Shown: positions 46,063-55,812, counted from the stretch's first letter. The stretch is DNA of 64,000 nt from Oscillibacter sp. MSJ-31 (GCF_018918025.1 NZ_JAHLPT010000003.1:124001-188000), one strand, 5' to 3'. Notes: generated from the letters alone by a model not told the origin. Numbers and translations are program-made.

Positions 46063-48438
46063 TCACGCGAAGCCGTATTTGATTTTGACGCGCTCGAGCT
46101 TATCGAGCATCGGCTCGGCGAAGAACCAGAGGAAAACCGCCGTGGATCCGGCCTGCACCGCATCCATCGAAAAGCCGGAGACACAGTAGACCGCAAGGCT
46201 CCGCCACGTCAGCGTTCCCGTGGCGAGCAGCGCGGAGTAGGCGTTGAGCAGAATGCCATAGACGAGGAATGCGCTCACCGCGCCGTAGGCGCAAAGCGCC
46301 TCCCGCTTCCTTGGCAGACCGCCCCTGCGGAACACCAGCCCCGCGAGAAAGCCGCACAGCCCCATGCCCAGCATCTGCCACGGCGTCCACGGTCCCTGCG
46401 AAAAGAGAATGTTGGAGACCAGCATGGTCACCGCGCCCACAAGAAAGCCCGTCTCCCCGCCCAGAGCTGCGCCCGCGAGGACGGTGAGCGCCAGCACCGG
46501 CTTACACTGGGGCAGCATGAAGAAGGCCGCGCGGCCCGCCACGCCCAGCGCACAGAGCACCGCGGTCACGACCAGCTCCCGCGCGCGGGGTTTGCGCCTC
46601 TCGAAGGTAAGGAAGAACGGCAGCATGGCCTCCAGCACCATCAGCAGCGAAACGGCGTAGTAGCTCCGGTCGCCCAGCAACTTGGGACCGAACACCAGCG
46701 TCAGGGGGATGAGCAGAAGGGCCATCAGGGCGGAGACGGCCGTGCGCGGGGAAAGCCTTCGCTTTTCCGGCGGCGCGGCGGGTATGTCCGCCGCCTTCGG
46801 CGGCTGCGGTGGGGGCTCCCGCCGCTCTTTTGGAGGCGCTTCCCTGCCGCCGCAGGCGGCGATGATGTCCTCCGCCGTCACGGCTGCGGGCAGATGGTCC
46901 CGCGCCATGCGGTTCGCCGCCGTGGTGTAGAAGCGGTTGAGCGCGAAAAACTCCCGGGGCGCGCCATCGGAGGCGATGGAGCCGTCGAAAAAGAGCGCGC
47001 AGCGCTGCGCGTAGGCGGCGCAGAACTCCACGTCGTGGCTGACCAGAACGACGGTCACCCCCTGCGCGAGCAGATCATGCAGCAGCTCAGCCAGCTCCGC
47101 CTTGAAGGCCGCGTCCAGTCCGCGCGTCGGTTCGTCGAGGAGCAGGATATCGGGCCGCGTGAGCAAAACCTTTGCCAGCGCCGCGCGCTGCTGCTCGCCG
47201 CCGGAAAGGTCGTAGGGGTGACGGTCCAGCAGCGCGTCCAGACGGCAGAGTGCGGTGACGTAGGCGAGTATCGCCCCGTCGGAGACGATCTCGGCAAGGT
47301 CCTCGCGCACGGTTTTTTTGGCAAAAAGCGTCTGCACCTCCTGGGGCAGGAGCGCCGTTTTGCCGGTGACGCGGACCTCTCCGCGATAGGGCTTTTGCAG
47401 GCCAGCGAGCAGCTTGAGCGTGGTGGACTTGCCCGCGCCGTTGCCGCCGAGGATGGCGAAAAGCTCGCCCCGCCGCACCGTCAGCTCCAGCCCGCGCAGC
47501 ACGTCCGGCGCGTCCGGCGTATATCGGAACCACGCATCCGAGACGGTTACGACCGTCTCCTCCGAGGGCGCGGGCAGCGGGCGCTCCGGCACGCTCTTGA
47601 GGGGGTGCGAGGCGGCAAAGTCCGCCAGCCAGTCCCGCCCCTCACGCACGGAGACAGGACAGGGAAGGTCGTTCTCCACCGCCGCCCACACGCGCATGGC
47701 GGCGGGCATGGCGCGGAACAGCTCGTGTCCCGCCGTGCGCAGCTGCGCGCCCACGGCGCGGGGCGCGCCGTCCGCGAGGACCGCCCCGCCGTCCAGCACA
47801 ACGGCGCGGTCGGAGAGGGGCAGCGCCTCCTCCAGCCGCTGCTCGGAGAGCAGCACCGTTGTGCCCAGCTCCCGGTTGACCCGCGCGAGTGCGGCAAGGA
47901 AGTCCGCCGCCGCGATGGGGTCAAGCTGCGCGGTTGGCTCGTCTAAAATGAGCACGTCCGGCTGCAGGGTCAGCACGGCGGCCAGGTTCAAAAGCTGCTT
48001 CTGCCCGCCGGAGAGCGACGCCGCCTCCCTGTGGAACCAGCTCTCCATGCCGAAAAAGCCCGCCATCTCGGCGACGCGGCGGCGGATGGTGGGCGTATCG
48101 TACCCGAGGCTCTCCGGCCCGAAGGCCAGCTCGTGCCAGACCTTGTCGGTGACGATTTGGTTTTCCGGGCTTTGCTGCACAAAGCCGATGCGCTCCGCCT
48201 GCTCGCGCTGCGAAACGTCGGAGAGCGGGCGGGCGGCGAAAAGGACCGCGCCCCGGCGGACGCCGTTGGGCGCAAGCGCGGTCTTGAGCTGGCGGAGGAG
48301 CGTGCTTTTGCCGCTGCCGGAAAGCCCGCAGAGCGTGACGAATTCGCCCGCGCAGAGCGTCAGGCTCACATCCCGCAGGGCGGGCGCGAACTGCCCGGGG
48401 TAGGTAAAGGTCAGGTTTTCGACGCGATAGAGCTCCAT
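46063..48438 (-). CDS. ECF transporter: fused EcfA-EcfA-S component
   Basis: 791-residue fusion. Two ABC ATPase domains: residues 1-240 (Walker A GLSGSGKST, signature SLSGGQKQ, Walker B VLILDEPTA) and about 275-490 (GGNGAGKST, LSGGEQQR, ILLLDEPTR). After a Pro-rich linker, residues about 570-790 form five to six membrane helices resembling an ECF substrate-binding S component. With EcfT it should form a vitamin importer. I chose ATG 48438 with AAGGAGG; it overlaps the EcfT gene by 28 nt. The substrate is inferred from neighbours (cobalamin-like). Confidence 0.88.
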   Translation of the reverse strand: MELYRVENLTFTYPGQFAPALRDVSLTLCAGEFVTLCGLSGSGKSTLLRQLKTALAPNGVRRGAVLFAARPLSDVSQREQAERIGFVQQSPENQIVTDKVWHELAFGPESLGYDTPTIRRRVAEMAGFFGMESWFHREAASLSGGQKQLLNLAAVLTLQPDVLILDEPTAQLDPIAAADFLAALARVNRELGTTVLLSEQRLEEALPLSDRAVVLDGGAVLADGAPRAVGAQLRTAGHELFRAMPAAMRVWAAVENDLPCPVSVREGRDWLADFAASHPLKSVPERPLPAPSEETVVTVSDAWFRYTPDAPDVLRGLELTVRRGELFAILGGNGAGKSTTLKLLAGLQKPYRGEVRVTGKTALLPQEVQTLFAKKTVREDLAEIVSDGAILAYVTALCRLDALLDRHPYDLSGGEQQRAALAKVLLTRPDILLLDEPTRGLDAAFKAELAELLHDLLAQGVTVVLVSHDVEFCAAYAQRCALFFDGSIASDGAPREFFALNRFYTTAANRMARDHLPAAVTAEDIIAACGGREAPPKERREPPPQPPKAADIPAAPPEKRRLSPRTAVSALMALLLIPLTLVFGPKLLGDRSYYAVSLLMVLEAMLPFFLTFERRKPRARELVVTAVLCALGVAGRAAFFMLPQCKPVLALTVLAGAALGGETGFLVGAVTMLVSNILFSQGPWTPWQMLGMGLCGFLAGLVFRRGGLPRKREALCAYGAVSAFLVYGILLNAYSALLATGTLTWRSLAVYCVSGFSMDAVQAGSTAVFLWFFAEPMLDKLERVKIKYGFA

Positions 48439-49298
48439 GTGCGCGCCTCCTTTCTTTGCAGCAGCACCGGCGTCAGGCAGAGCAGAAAATACGCGAGCAG
48501 CACGCTCGCGAAATACGGCGTCAGCACGCCGCGCGCCGTGGGATAGTAGCGCCACTTCACGCCGCCGAGTGCCCAGCCCATGGCGATGTAAGCGCCGCAG
48601 AGCACCAGCCACAAAAGCAGCAGCCTGTCGCGGCGGCTGAAGCGGTAAAGGGAAAACGCCGTGCGGCCCGGCAGTCCGTAGCCGCGGCTTTTCATGCTGT
48701 CCGCCGTCTCCACGGCGTTCTCAAGGCTCCACGTCACCATGACGGAAAAGACCGTCACGGCGCTCTTGAGCTTTTGAAGCCGACCCTTTTCCGCGTACAG
48801 CCCCATGCCGCGACGCGCCGCTGTCACCTCGCGGAGCTTTGCCTGAAAGCGCGGCACAAAGCGCAGCGTCATGGAGAGCAGCAGCGAGAGCGCGGGCACG
48901 ACGCGCCCGAAAAGGTGCATGAGCTTATCCGAGGTCATGACTGTGTTCCAGCAGGAAAACCACAGCACCACGGCGGCGAGCATCGCCGCGGCGGCGAAGC
49001 CGTAGGCGATGGACTCCAGCGTCAGAGGGTTGCCCGAGGGCAGATAGGCCAGAATGGTCGCGCCCTCGTGGTTGAAGGCGAGGTTCACCAGCGCGGCGAG
49101 CAGCGCCGACGGCGCGAGCCAGCGCGCGGTGCGCCGCACCGCCGTGCCGCCGTTTAACTGCGCGGCGCACCGGAGCGCAGCACAGAGCGAGACGGCAATG
49201 CAGAGGGGGTGCAGGAAGAACATGGAAAACGTCAGCACCAGTACAAAGTACAGAAGGTTCACCGCCGGATGGCAGGCGAGAAAGGCGTGATGCTTCAT
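48411..49298 (-). CDS. ECF transporter T component
   Basis: 295-residue membrane protein with about six helices and a cytoplasmic helical region holding SMKSRGYGLPGRT, corresponding to the Ala-Arg-Gly coupling helix motif of EcfT proteins. It transmits ATPase movement to the S component. The ATG at 49298 overlaps the DUF4430 gene stop (ATGA), and the 3' end overlaps the ATPase gene. Length is near the EcfT norm. Confidence 0.9.
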   Translation of the reverse strand: MKHHAFLACHPAVNLLYFVLVLTFSMFFLHPLCIAVSLCAALRCAAQLNGGTAVRRTARWLAPSALLAALVNLAFNHEGATILAYLPSGNPLTLESIAYGFAAAAMLAAVVLWFSCWNTVMTSDKLMHLFGRVVPALSLLLSMTLRFVPRFQAKLREVTAARRGMGLYAEKGRLQKLKSAVTVFSVMVTWSLENAVETADSMKSRGYGLPGRTAFSLYRFSRRDRLLLLWLVLCGAYIAMGWALGGVKWRYYPTARGVLTPYFASVLLAYFLLCLTPVLLQRKEARTWSSIASKT

Positions 49299-49990
49299 GC
49301 GCCGAGCCCTCCGCCCACATCCGCGCCGAAGTCGCAGGTGTAGACCCACTCGACGGTGTCGCCGTCCGCGAGGGTATAACGCGAGCAGCCGTAGTTGGGA
49401 AATTCGCCGTTCACGCGGTACATCCAGCCCGAGCCCTCGCCGCAGTCGAACTCATAGAGGTTGCCGATGCCCTCGATGTAGGCGGACTGATAGACCGGCG
49501 TTTCGGAAAACTCCATGTGTATTTTGTTCTCGCGGCACACGCGCTTGAGCACGTCAAACACGCTCTCGCCCTCGGTAAATTCCACCGCGGTCGGAGCCAG
49601 CAGAACGCCGTCCGCAGGGATCAGGTCAGCCTTCTCCGCGTTGAGCCGGTCGAGATTTTCCAGAATCGCCGCGCAGGAGATGGAGACCGTACACGTCGGC
49701 GCGGCGTTCTCCGACGGTGTGTCCGTCTCGTCCGGCGAAGCAGGTGTGTCGGCCGTCTGTGACGGTGCTTCAGCCTGCTTCGACGGCTCGGCAGGAGTCT
49801 CCTCCTGCCGCTCGGTCTCGGATGGAGCGGACGTGGCGGGCGCATCCTGCGCCGCATCGGGCGCGGGCGTTTCGCTCTGCGCCGGCGTGGGTGTCGGCGT
49901 CGGCTCCGTCGTTTGTGCATTGCAGCCCGCAAGAGTGAATATCAGTGCAAGCGCCAGCAGCGCCGCACAAAGGCGCTTTGCCGTTTTCAT
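49295..49990 (-). CDS. DUF4430 lipoprotein
   Basis: 231-residue lipoprotein. The signal MKTAKRLCAALLALALIFTL has lipobox LAGC (about 20-23), followed by a Pro/Thr/Glu-rich spacer (about 25-95) suited to cross the cell wall, then a DUF4430 domain (about 120-228; GVLLAPTAVEFTEGESVFDV, GSGWMYRVNGEFPNYG). DUF4430 is the fold of the C-terminal beta domain of intrinsic factor and transcobalamin. It precedes EcfT with a 4-nt overlap, suggesting it presents a corrinoid-like ligand to the transporter. Confidence 0.9.
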   Translation of the reverse strand: MKTAKRLCAALLALALIFTLAGCNAQTTEPTPTPTPAQSETPAPDAAQDAPATSAPSETERQEETPAEPSKQAEAPSQTADTPASPDETDTPSENAAPTCTVSISCAAILENLDRLNAEKADLIPADGVLLAPTAVEFTEGESVFDVLKRVCRENKIHMEFSETPVYQSAYIEGIGNLYEFDCGEGSGWMYRVNGEFPNYGCSRYTLADGDTVEWVYTCDFGADVGGGLGA

Positions 49991-50028
49991 GTCCGTCTCC
50001 CTCCTTTCTTTTCGGTGCTGCTATGCCA

Positions 50029-51582
50029 TCAGGCGGTAGGCTGCGTCAGCGCTGCCATCCGGTAGAAGCTGCTCTCGCCGCGCTCGGCGCGGACGAGCGA
50101 CGCGAGGGCGCAGGCTGCCTGCTCGCTTGCCATGAGATTCGTTTCCCCGCCGCGCTCGTGGCAGAAGCCGCCGTCTGCGTTCTGATAGGTCAGCAGCGCG
50201 TCAAGCACACTGTGCCCATTCTTCACGAAGCGGCTGTCGTCCGTGTCAAGGCCCAGCGCGTTGAGCGCAAGGAGCACCTGCGCGCAGCTCTCGGCATTCT
50301 CGCTCCCCCAGGAAGAGAAGCCGCCGTCCGCGTTCTGCATGGCGCTCAGGCACACAAGCGCGCGGTCGACTGCCGGCCGGACGCTGCTCTGCTCCCGATA
50401 CCTCGCCAGCGCCTGTAAGGCCATGGAGGTCAGGTCGGGATCGGCGTCCTCGCCCATGAAGCTCCAGCCGCCGTTTGCAAGCTGAGCGGCCAGGATAGCG
50501 TCCACATACAGCTGCCGCGTCGCCTGCGTGCTTGCCGCCGCGTTCTGCGGCATGGGATAGTCACGGCTGTCGAGCGCGAGGAGCGCGTAGATCACGCCGT
50601 TCACGCCCTGCGCCGCCGTCTTTTCGTAGTCGCCGAGCGGAAGCGTCAGATCATAGCCCGCGACGTCCCGCGCGTCCTTCCCGAGCGCGGAGAGCGCGAG
50701 GATGATGCGGCTGTACTCGGTGTACTTGCGCTCGCTGAGCACGCCCTTATTTTCACGCACGGTCTGCTCGAGCGCGGCGTAATAGTCGGTGAAATAAGCG
50801 GTCTCGGTGTCCGCGCCGCCGCGGGCGAGGGCGAGCACCGTCCACTCGCCGCCGAGACTGCCGTAGCGCGGCGCGCTCACGGCGGCGGTCAGGTAGGCCG
50901 ACGCACGGTCATAGGCGGTCTGTGCGGCGCTCTTGCTCGCGGTATCCTTGGGCAGCTCACAGAAGCGCCGGAGAATGATTGCCAGCTGCGCGCGCGTCGC
51001 GGTAAGCTGGGGGCTGAGCGTCGTTTCGCCCGTGCCGTTGAGGACACCCTTCATCACGCACCAGTGCATCGCCTCGTCCGCCCAATCGCTGATGCTGGCC
51101 GCATCGTCATAGCGCAGTGCGAAGTACCACGTTCCGGTAAAGCCCTGCCCCTGCGTTTTAATATAGCGGTAGAGGATCGCGGCGAGCTGCTCGCGCGTAA
51201 TGGCGTTGTTCGGGCCGAAGCTGCTCTCGGTATAGCCGGTAACGACGCCGGTCGAAGCCGCCCAGCGCACGGCCTCGCCGTACCACGCGCCCTCGTCCGC
51301 ATCGGCGTAGCGCATGGCATAGTTGACGACGGGACTGCCCGCGAGACGCCAGAGAATGGTGACGATCTGGCCGCGCATCGCTGTGCCGTCCGGCGCAAAC
51401 TCGCTCTCCGAAACGCCGGTCATAAGACCGTTTTCATAGACGTACTGCACCGCGTCCGCGTACCACGCGGCAGCGGGAACGTCGGCAAAGGACGGCGCAT
51501 TTTCCGCGGCGCGAGCCGCGGACGGCAGAAGGCCGACGGCCAGAGCGAGAGCTGTCAGCAGAGAGCATAACTGTTTTTTCAT
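50029..51582 (-). CDS. S-layer-anchored alpha/alpha-barrel protein
   Basis: 517-residue secreted protein. Signal peptide (1-25, ending SAARAA), three SLH domains (about 28-75, 88-135 and 150-205) for cell-wall attachment, and an alpha/alpha toroid (about 215-517) with repeated QxxxGGxx motifs (QLANGGWSF, QNADGGFSSWG, QNADGGFCHE), as in prenyltransferase-like barrels and the alpha domain of intrinsic factor. Together with the DUF4430 lipoprotein downstream it supplies, on separate chains, both halves of an intrinsic-factor-like binder. The enzyme motifs of squalene cyclases (DxDD) are not seen. Confidence 0.88.
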   Translation of the reverse strand: MKKQLCSLLTALALAVGLLPSAARAAENAPSFADVPAAAWYADAVQYVYENGLMTGVSESEFAPDGTAMRGQIVTILWRLAGSPVVNYAMRYADADEGAWYGEAVRWAASTGVVTGYTESSFGPNNAITREQLAAILYRYIKTQGQGFTGTWYFALRYDDAASISDWADEAMHWCVMKGVLNGTGETTLSPQLTATRAQLAIILRRFCELPKDTASKSAAQTAYDRASAYLTAAVSAPRYGSLGGEWTVLALARGGADTETAYFTDYYAALEQTVRENKGVLSERKYTEYSRIILALSALGKDARDVAGYDLTLPLGDYEKTAAQGVNGVIYALLALDSRDYPMPQNAAASTQATRQLYVDAILAAQLANGGWSFMGEDADPDLTSMALQALARYREQSSVRPAVDRALVCLSAMQNADGGFSSWGSENAESCAQVLLALNALGLDTDDSRFVKNGHSVLDALLTYQNADGGFCHERGGETNLMASEQAACALASLVRAERGESSFYRMAALTQPTA

Positions 51583-51645
51583 TGGAGGTTCCCCTTTCCT
51601 TGTAAGCGCCGCTCACGGGGCGATCTCCCCGGGCGCTGCGGTATG

Positions 51646-52680
51646 TCAGAACGGCAGGATGCCCATGAAATACTCCACGGCCAGCGCCACGAGGACGACG
51701 AGCGCGGAGATCAGGAAGCCGTGCACCATCGGCGCCGCGCCGGATTTCTTCATTTCGGCGAAGCTCGTGTTGAGTCCCACGGCGGCGAGCGCCGTGACCA
51801 TGAGGAACTTGCTGACCTTCTTGAGCGCCGCCGCGGCTGCCGCGGGGATCACGCCCACGCTGCTGAGCACCGCCATGGCGAGAAAGCCGAGAATGAACCA
51901 CGGAAAGACGCTCCTCCACCTGATCTGCACCGCGCCGCCGGACGCGGCGGCTTCCTTTTTCTTCAGGTGCATACTCACAAACGAGAACACCACCACCGTC
52001 GGGATGATGGCGAGCGTGCGCGTGAGCTTGACCATGGTGGCGAAGTCGCCCGCGCCCTCGCTGAAGGCATAGCCTGCGGCGACGACGCTGGAGGTGTCGT
52101 TGACTGCCGTGCCCGCCCACAGGCCGTAGGCCATGTCGGAAAGGCCCATCGCGCGGCCCATGATGGGAAAGAGCACGATCATCGCCATATCAAAGAGGAA
52201 GGTGGCGGAGAGGGCGTAGGCGATGTCGCTGTCCTTGGCGTCGATGACGGGTGCGACCGCCGCGATGGCGCTGCCGCCGCAGATGCCGGTGCCCGCGGAG
52301 ATGAGGTTCGAGAGCTTCCAGTCCAGACCCAGCGCGCGGCCGATGAAGTAGCCGCCGCCGAAGCAGGTAAGGAGCGTAAAGAGCATGACGGTCAGCGACA
52401 TTCTGCCGACGTTCAGGATGGTCGTGACATTCAGGCTCGCGCCGAGGAGAATGATGGCAAATTTCAGGATCTTCTTCGCCGTGAACTTCACGCCGGGCGT
52501 GGTGGTCCTGCCGGGCTTGCGGTAGCCGTTGATGAGCATACCGATGAACATGGCGATGACGGACGCGCCGATGACGTCGAACGGCAGCAGGGCCTCGATG
52601 CCCTTGGCGAGCAGCGCGATGACGAGCGCGAGCGCGAAGCCCGGCGCGTAGCTTTTGATTTGAGCGAGAATGGAGCGCAT
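51646..52680 (-). CDS. YeiH-type putative sulfate exporter family protein
   Basis: 344-residue membrane protein with about ten helices of the UPF0324/YeiH family (AGTGICGGSAIAAVAPVID is the conserved re-entrant region). The family is annotated as putative sulfate or sulfonate exporters; function is not settled. It is read toward the S-layer protein gene with a 63-base gap, and is divergent from the thioesterase gene. Without nearby sulfur genes its substrate cannot be stated. Confidence 0.9.
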   Translation of the reverse strand: MRSILAQIKSYAPGFALALVIALLAKGIEALLPFDVIGASVIAMFIGMLINGYRKPGRTTTPGVKFTAKKILKFAIILLGASLNVTTILNVGRMSLTVMLFTLLTCFGGGYFIGRALGLDWKLSNLISAGTGICGGSAIAAVAPVIDAKDSDIAYALSATFLFDMAMIVLFPIMGRAMGLSDMAYGLWAGTAVNDTSSVVAAGYAFSEGAGDFATMVKLTRTLAIIPTVVVFSFVSMHLKKKEAAASGGAVQIRWRSVFPWFILGFLAMAVLSSVGVIPAAAAAALKKVSKFLMVTALAAVGLNTSFAEMKKSGAAPMVHGFLISALVVLVALAVEYFMGILPF

Positions 52681-52799
52681 GGTGATCTGACCTCTCTTTG
52701 CCGGTAGTGATTTCTTTTGAATTTGCCTTGCAGGCCGCGCGCACTTCTGCTATGATCTTTGGCAGAAGCACAGCCAAGGAGCAGAGGAGCACGATAGCT

Positions 52800-53198
52800 A
52801 TGATAGAGAATTATGCAGAAAAAATCAAGCACGAATCCAATGGATTTATCCGGCACAACGGCATCCGCATCGTTTCCGTTGATGAGGAAAGAAGCGTGCT
52901 GGAGGCCGAGATCACCGACAACAGCCGCAACGTTTGGGGCAGCGTCCACGGAGGCTTTCTCTACACGATGGCGGACACCGCCGCTGGAGCCTTTGCGCGC
53001 ATCAAGTACGGGCGGCGCAACGTCACGCTCAACGGCTCGATGAATTACCTGCGGCCCACCACGCGCAGCAGGACGTTGACGGCGGTCGGGCGCGAGATCA
53101 AGGTCGGCGGACACGTTGGCTTTTTTGAAGTCAATATCACCGACGACACCGGCGCGCTCGTCGCCTGCGCGCAGATGAATATGTATTTTCTGGATTGA
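52800..53198 (+). CDS. PaaI-type hotdog thioesterase
   Basis: 132-residue protein with the hotdog-fold core (NVWGSVHGGFLYTMADTAAG, residues 44-63; the HGG and following Asp belong to the active site). It likely hydrolyses acyl-CoA or aryl-CoA thioesters. Start ATG 52800 with GAGGAGC upstream. It is the only plus-strand gene in the backbone right of 46 kb and is divergent from the YeiH gene. Confidence 0.9.
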   Translation: MIENYAEKIKHESNGFIRHNGIRIVSVDEERSVLEAEITDNSRNVWGSVHGGFLYTMADTAAGAFARIKYGRRNVTLNGSMNYLRPTTRSRTLTAVGREIKVGGHVGFFEVNITDDTGALVACAQMNMYFLD

Positions 53199-53335
53199 AC
53201 GGATCGCTTTGAGGTCATGTTCTGCCATACCGGCAGGGTCGGGCGCAATGCCCGTCCCCTTTCTTCATTCCGCCGCGCGAAGAAAGAATAAAGGGAAGAT
53301 ACGCAGCGCGTGTCTTCCCTTTGCCTTATATTGCC

Positions 53336-54553
53336 TTATTTTTTCCGCTGCGCGGTGAACAGGCGAACGACGGATGAGACGAGCAGGATCGCGGCGGCGA
53401 TACTGCCGGCGATGCCTGCGGTGGCGAAGCCCCGCTGGAGGGCGAGCTGGGTGCTGCCGTTCAGCCCGAGGGACATGGTGTAGTAAATACCGGCGCCGGG
53501 CAGCAGCGGTACGGCGGAGATGACCTGATACGAGGTGACCGGATACTTGCGGGCGCGGGCCATGCCCTCGGCATAGACGGCGGCGACCGCGGCGGCGATG
53601 AAGTTTGCGCCGTAGGGACCGAGACCGAGCTCGCCGCACAGCAGATACGCCATCCACGTCACGACGCCGCCGAGCGCGCACAGGCAGCGCCCCCAGCCGT
53701 GGACGTTGAAGAGGATAACAAAGCCGGTGCAGGCGACCGCGATGGCGATGGCCTGAAGCCAGAAGGGATAGGAAAGCGTGCTGGCGGCGGTCTGGCCGTA
53801 GAGGGAGGATGTTATGTGCCACGCGGCCGCAGTGCCCATGGCGATGGCGAGCGCCGAGAGGAGCACCTGCACGATGCGATTGACGCCGGAGTTTGTGTCG
53901 CCGTAGATGATGTCGCGCATGGAGTTGGTGATGAGCAGACCGGGGACCAGGATCATCAGCGAGCCGATGATGACCGCGTCCGCATAGTCGACCAGCCCGA
54001 AGGCGGCGGCGAGGTAGGCGGGCACCGCCATGGCGAAGGCGGCGGCGATGGTGCTGAAAAAGGGGTTGGCCTCGAGCTTATCCATCCGGCGCGTGACAAA
54101 GCCGATGATAAGCCCCATCAGGCCCGCCCACAGGCTGTCGCGCAGGGTTCCGCCAAAGACGGGGCAGAAGCCGGACGCGGCAAGAAGATTGCCAAGGTAA
54201 TAAACGGGAACGGAATAGCTGCGGCGATCGTTTCTTGTCTCCTCCAGCCATTGCGCGGCAACGGCGGGGTCGGGCGTTTCGGCGCAGATGCGGCGCGAGA
54301 GCGCGTTGAGCCGCTCGACCGCGTCAAGATCGTTGCCGTGGAAGCCGACGCGCTTCATCACCATCAGCGGCTTGCCGTTGTCCGCCTCAAGGCTGACCAT
54401 GACGCAGTTGGGGATCGCAAAGGCCTCGCATTCGATGCCGTAGGCGGCGAGCACGCGGCGCATCGTCTCCTCGATGCGGAAGGTCTCCGCACCGCTGACG
54501 GCCAGCTCGTAGCCGATCTGCGCGGCCATATCCGTCAATAGATAATAGTCCAT
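53336..54553 (-). CDS. Threonine/serine exporter family protein (ThrE-like)
   Basis: 405-residue protein joining the ThrE domain (about 1-255) and the ThrE_2 domain (about 265-400), with about ten membrane helices. The cytoplasmic N-terminal part contains GAETFRIEETMRRVLAAYG. Firmicutes often encode the two domains separately; the fusion resembles the Corynebacterium exporter. Start ATG 54553 after AGGAG (8 nt). Exports threonine or serine or related metabolites by family. Confidence 0.9.
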   Translation of the reverse strand: MDYYLLTDMAAQIGYELAVSGAETFRIEETMRRVLAAYGIECEAFAIPNCVMVSLEADNGKPLMVMKRVGFHGNDLDAVERLNALSRRICAETPDPAVAAQWLEETRNDRRSYSVPVYYLGNLLAASGFCPVFGGTLRDSLWAGLMGLIIGFVTRRMDKLEANPFFSTIAAAFAMAVPAYLAAAFGLVDYADAVIIGSLMILVPGLLITNSMRDIIYGDTNSGVNRIVQVLLSALAIAMGTAAAWHITSSLYGQTAASTLSYPFWLQAIAIAVACTGFVILFNVHGWGRCLCALGGVVTWMAYLLCGELGLGPYGANFIAAAVAAVYAEGMARARKYPVTSYQVISAVPLLPGAGIYYTMSLGLNGSTQLALQRGFATAGIAGSIAAAILLVSSVVRLFTAQRKK

Positions 54554-54639
54554 GAATATCACTCCTGCCGCCGTTTTGTGGAACGGCGGGCATTATCTTA
54601 CTGCGAAAGCATTCCCCTGTCAAGAAGAGAAAACACCGC

Positions 54640-55812
54640 TTAAAAGGCGGCGTTTTGCGCGCTGTGACATTTTTTCTCCGCAAGCTCCAGAAGCGTCTGG
54701 CGGAAGCCGTATTTTTCCGCGAGCTCCCGCGCGGCGGAAAGGTTCCTCTCGCCCGCGCGGCGGTCCTTGACGCAGCGGAGCATGAGGTTTTTCGGCGAGT
54801 GGGCGAAGTCGATGAATTCGATCACGTCCACCGTGTAGCCCATGTCCTCGAGCACGGCGGCGCGGATGGAATCGGTCAGCAGCGCGGAAAAGCGCTCCTG
54901 CAAAAGACCGTGACGCAGAAGCACGTCGAAATCGCCGCCCTTGTGGATGGTGGCGTTGATCTCGTGCTGGCAGCAGGGAACGGAGAAAATGTGCTTCACG
55001 CCCTTTTCGACGGCGTACCAGAGGGCGTAGTCCGTGGCGGTGTCGCAGGCGTGGAGCGTGACGACCATATCCACATGGGTGTCCGCGAGCGTGTCGCGCG
55101 TGACGTCGCTCACGACGAAGCGCAGGCCGTCGTAGCCGTACTTTTGCGCGATGGCGTTGCAATGCTCCACCACATCCTCCTTGAGGTCGTAGCCGAGGAT
55201 GGTCGCCTTCACGCCGCGCTTGACGGTGAAGTAATAGTAGAGAATGAACGTGAGGTACGATTTGCCGCAGCCAAAGTCGAGAATGGTGATCTCCTGCTGC
55301 TCCGAGGCGCGGAAGGCATCATCCACCAGCTCGATGAAGCGGTTGATCTGCTTGTACTTATCATACTTCGCCTTGACGATGCGGAGGTCCGGCGTAAACA
55401 CGCCGAGGTCGACGAGCGCGGGAATGTTCTCGCCCTCGGCAAGGATGTATTCCTTTCGGCGGTCATGCGCCTTCGGCGCGGCGGTGCGCTGCGCCTCGCC
55501 TTTCGCGGTGCATTTGTAGCTGCCGTTCGTTTTGCGGATGTACTGGCGCGTCTCCGTTTCGGTGCAGAGCACGGCCTGAAGATAAAGACCGTCCAGCTCC
55601 TGCGCGAACAGCCCGGGCAGCTCGCCCTTCGTCACGTTGCGGTGCGTGACCTTCTGCCCATGCTGGTATTCGAGCTGAAAAAACGCCTTGCCGCGCAGCG
55701 ACAGCGGGCGGATGGTCACCTTGGAGCAGCCGATGCGCGCGAGCGGCTGAGAAAGCACGGCCTTGGTGAGCGTGTCGAGCCGCGCGGTGAGGTCGTCCAA
55801 CACGATGCTCAT
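54640..55812 (-). CDS. SAM-dependent methyltransferase (METTL25-like)
   Basis: 390-residue protein with a class I SAM-binding motif DFGCGKSYLTF (about 196-206) and the acceptor-loop region LHACDTATDYAL followed by PCCQHE, a pattern seen in the Methyltransf_32/METTL25 group. The substrate is unknown; a ribosomal or RNA target is plausible since it is coupled (4-nt overlap) to rsmI. Confidence 0.85.
   Translation of the reverse strand: MSIVLDDLTARLDTLTKAVLSQPLARIGCSKVTIRPLSLRGKAFFQLEYQHGQKVTHRNVTKGELPGLFAQELDGLYLQAVLCTETETRQYIRKTNGSYKCTAKGEAQRTAAPKAHDRRKEYILAEGENIPALVDLGVFTPDLRIVKAKYDKYKQINRFIELVDDAFRASEQQEITILDFGCGKSYLTFILYYYFTVKRGVKATILGYDLKEDVVEHCNAIAQKYGYDGLRFVVSDVTRDTLADTHVDMVVTLHACDTATDYALWYAVEKGVKHIFSVPCCQHEINATIHKGGDFDVLLRHGLLQERFSALLTDSIRAAVLEDMGYTVDVIEFIDFAHSPKNLMLRCVKDRRAGERNLSAARELAEKYGFRQTLLELAEKKCHSAQNAAF

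Noticed and set aside
51583-52799. Cobalamin riboswitch searched for upstream of the S-layer/ECF operon
   Set aside because: The 63-base gap before the operon and the region before the YeiH gene are too short and lack the B12-box pattern, so no riboswitch is claimed.
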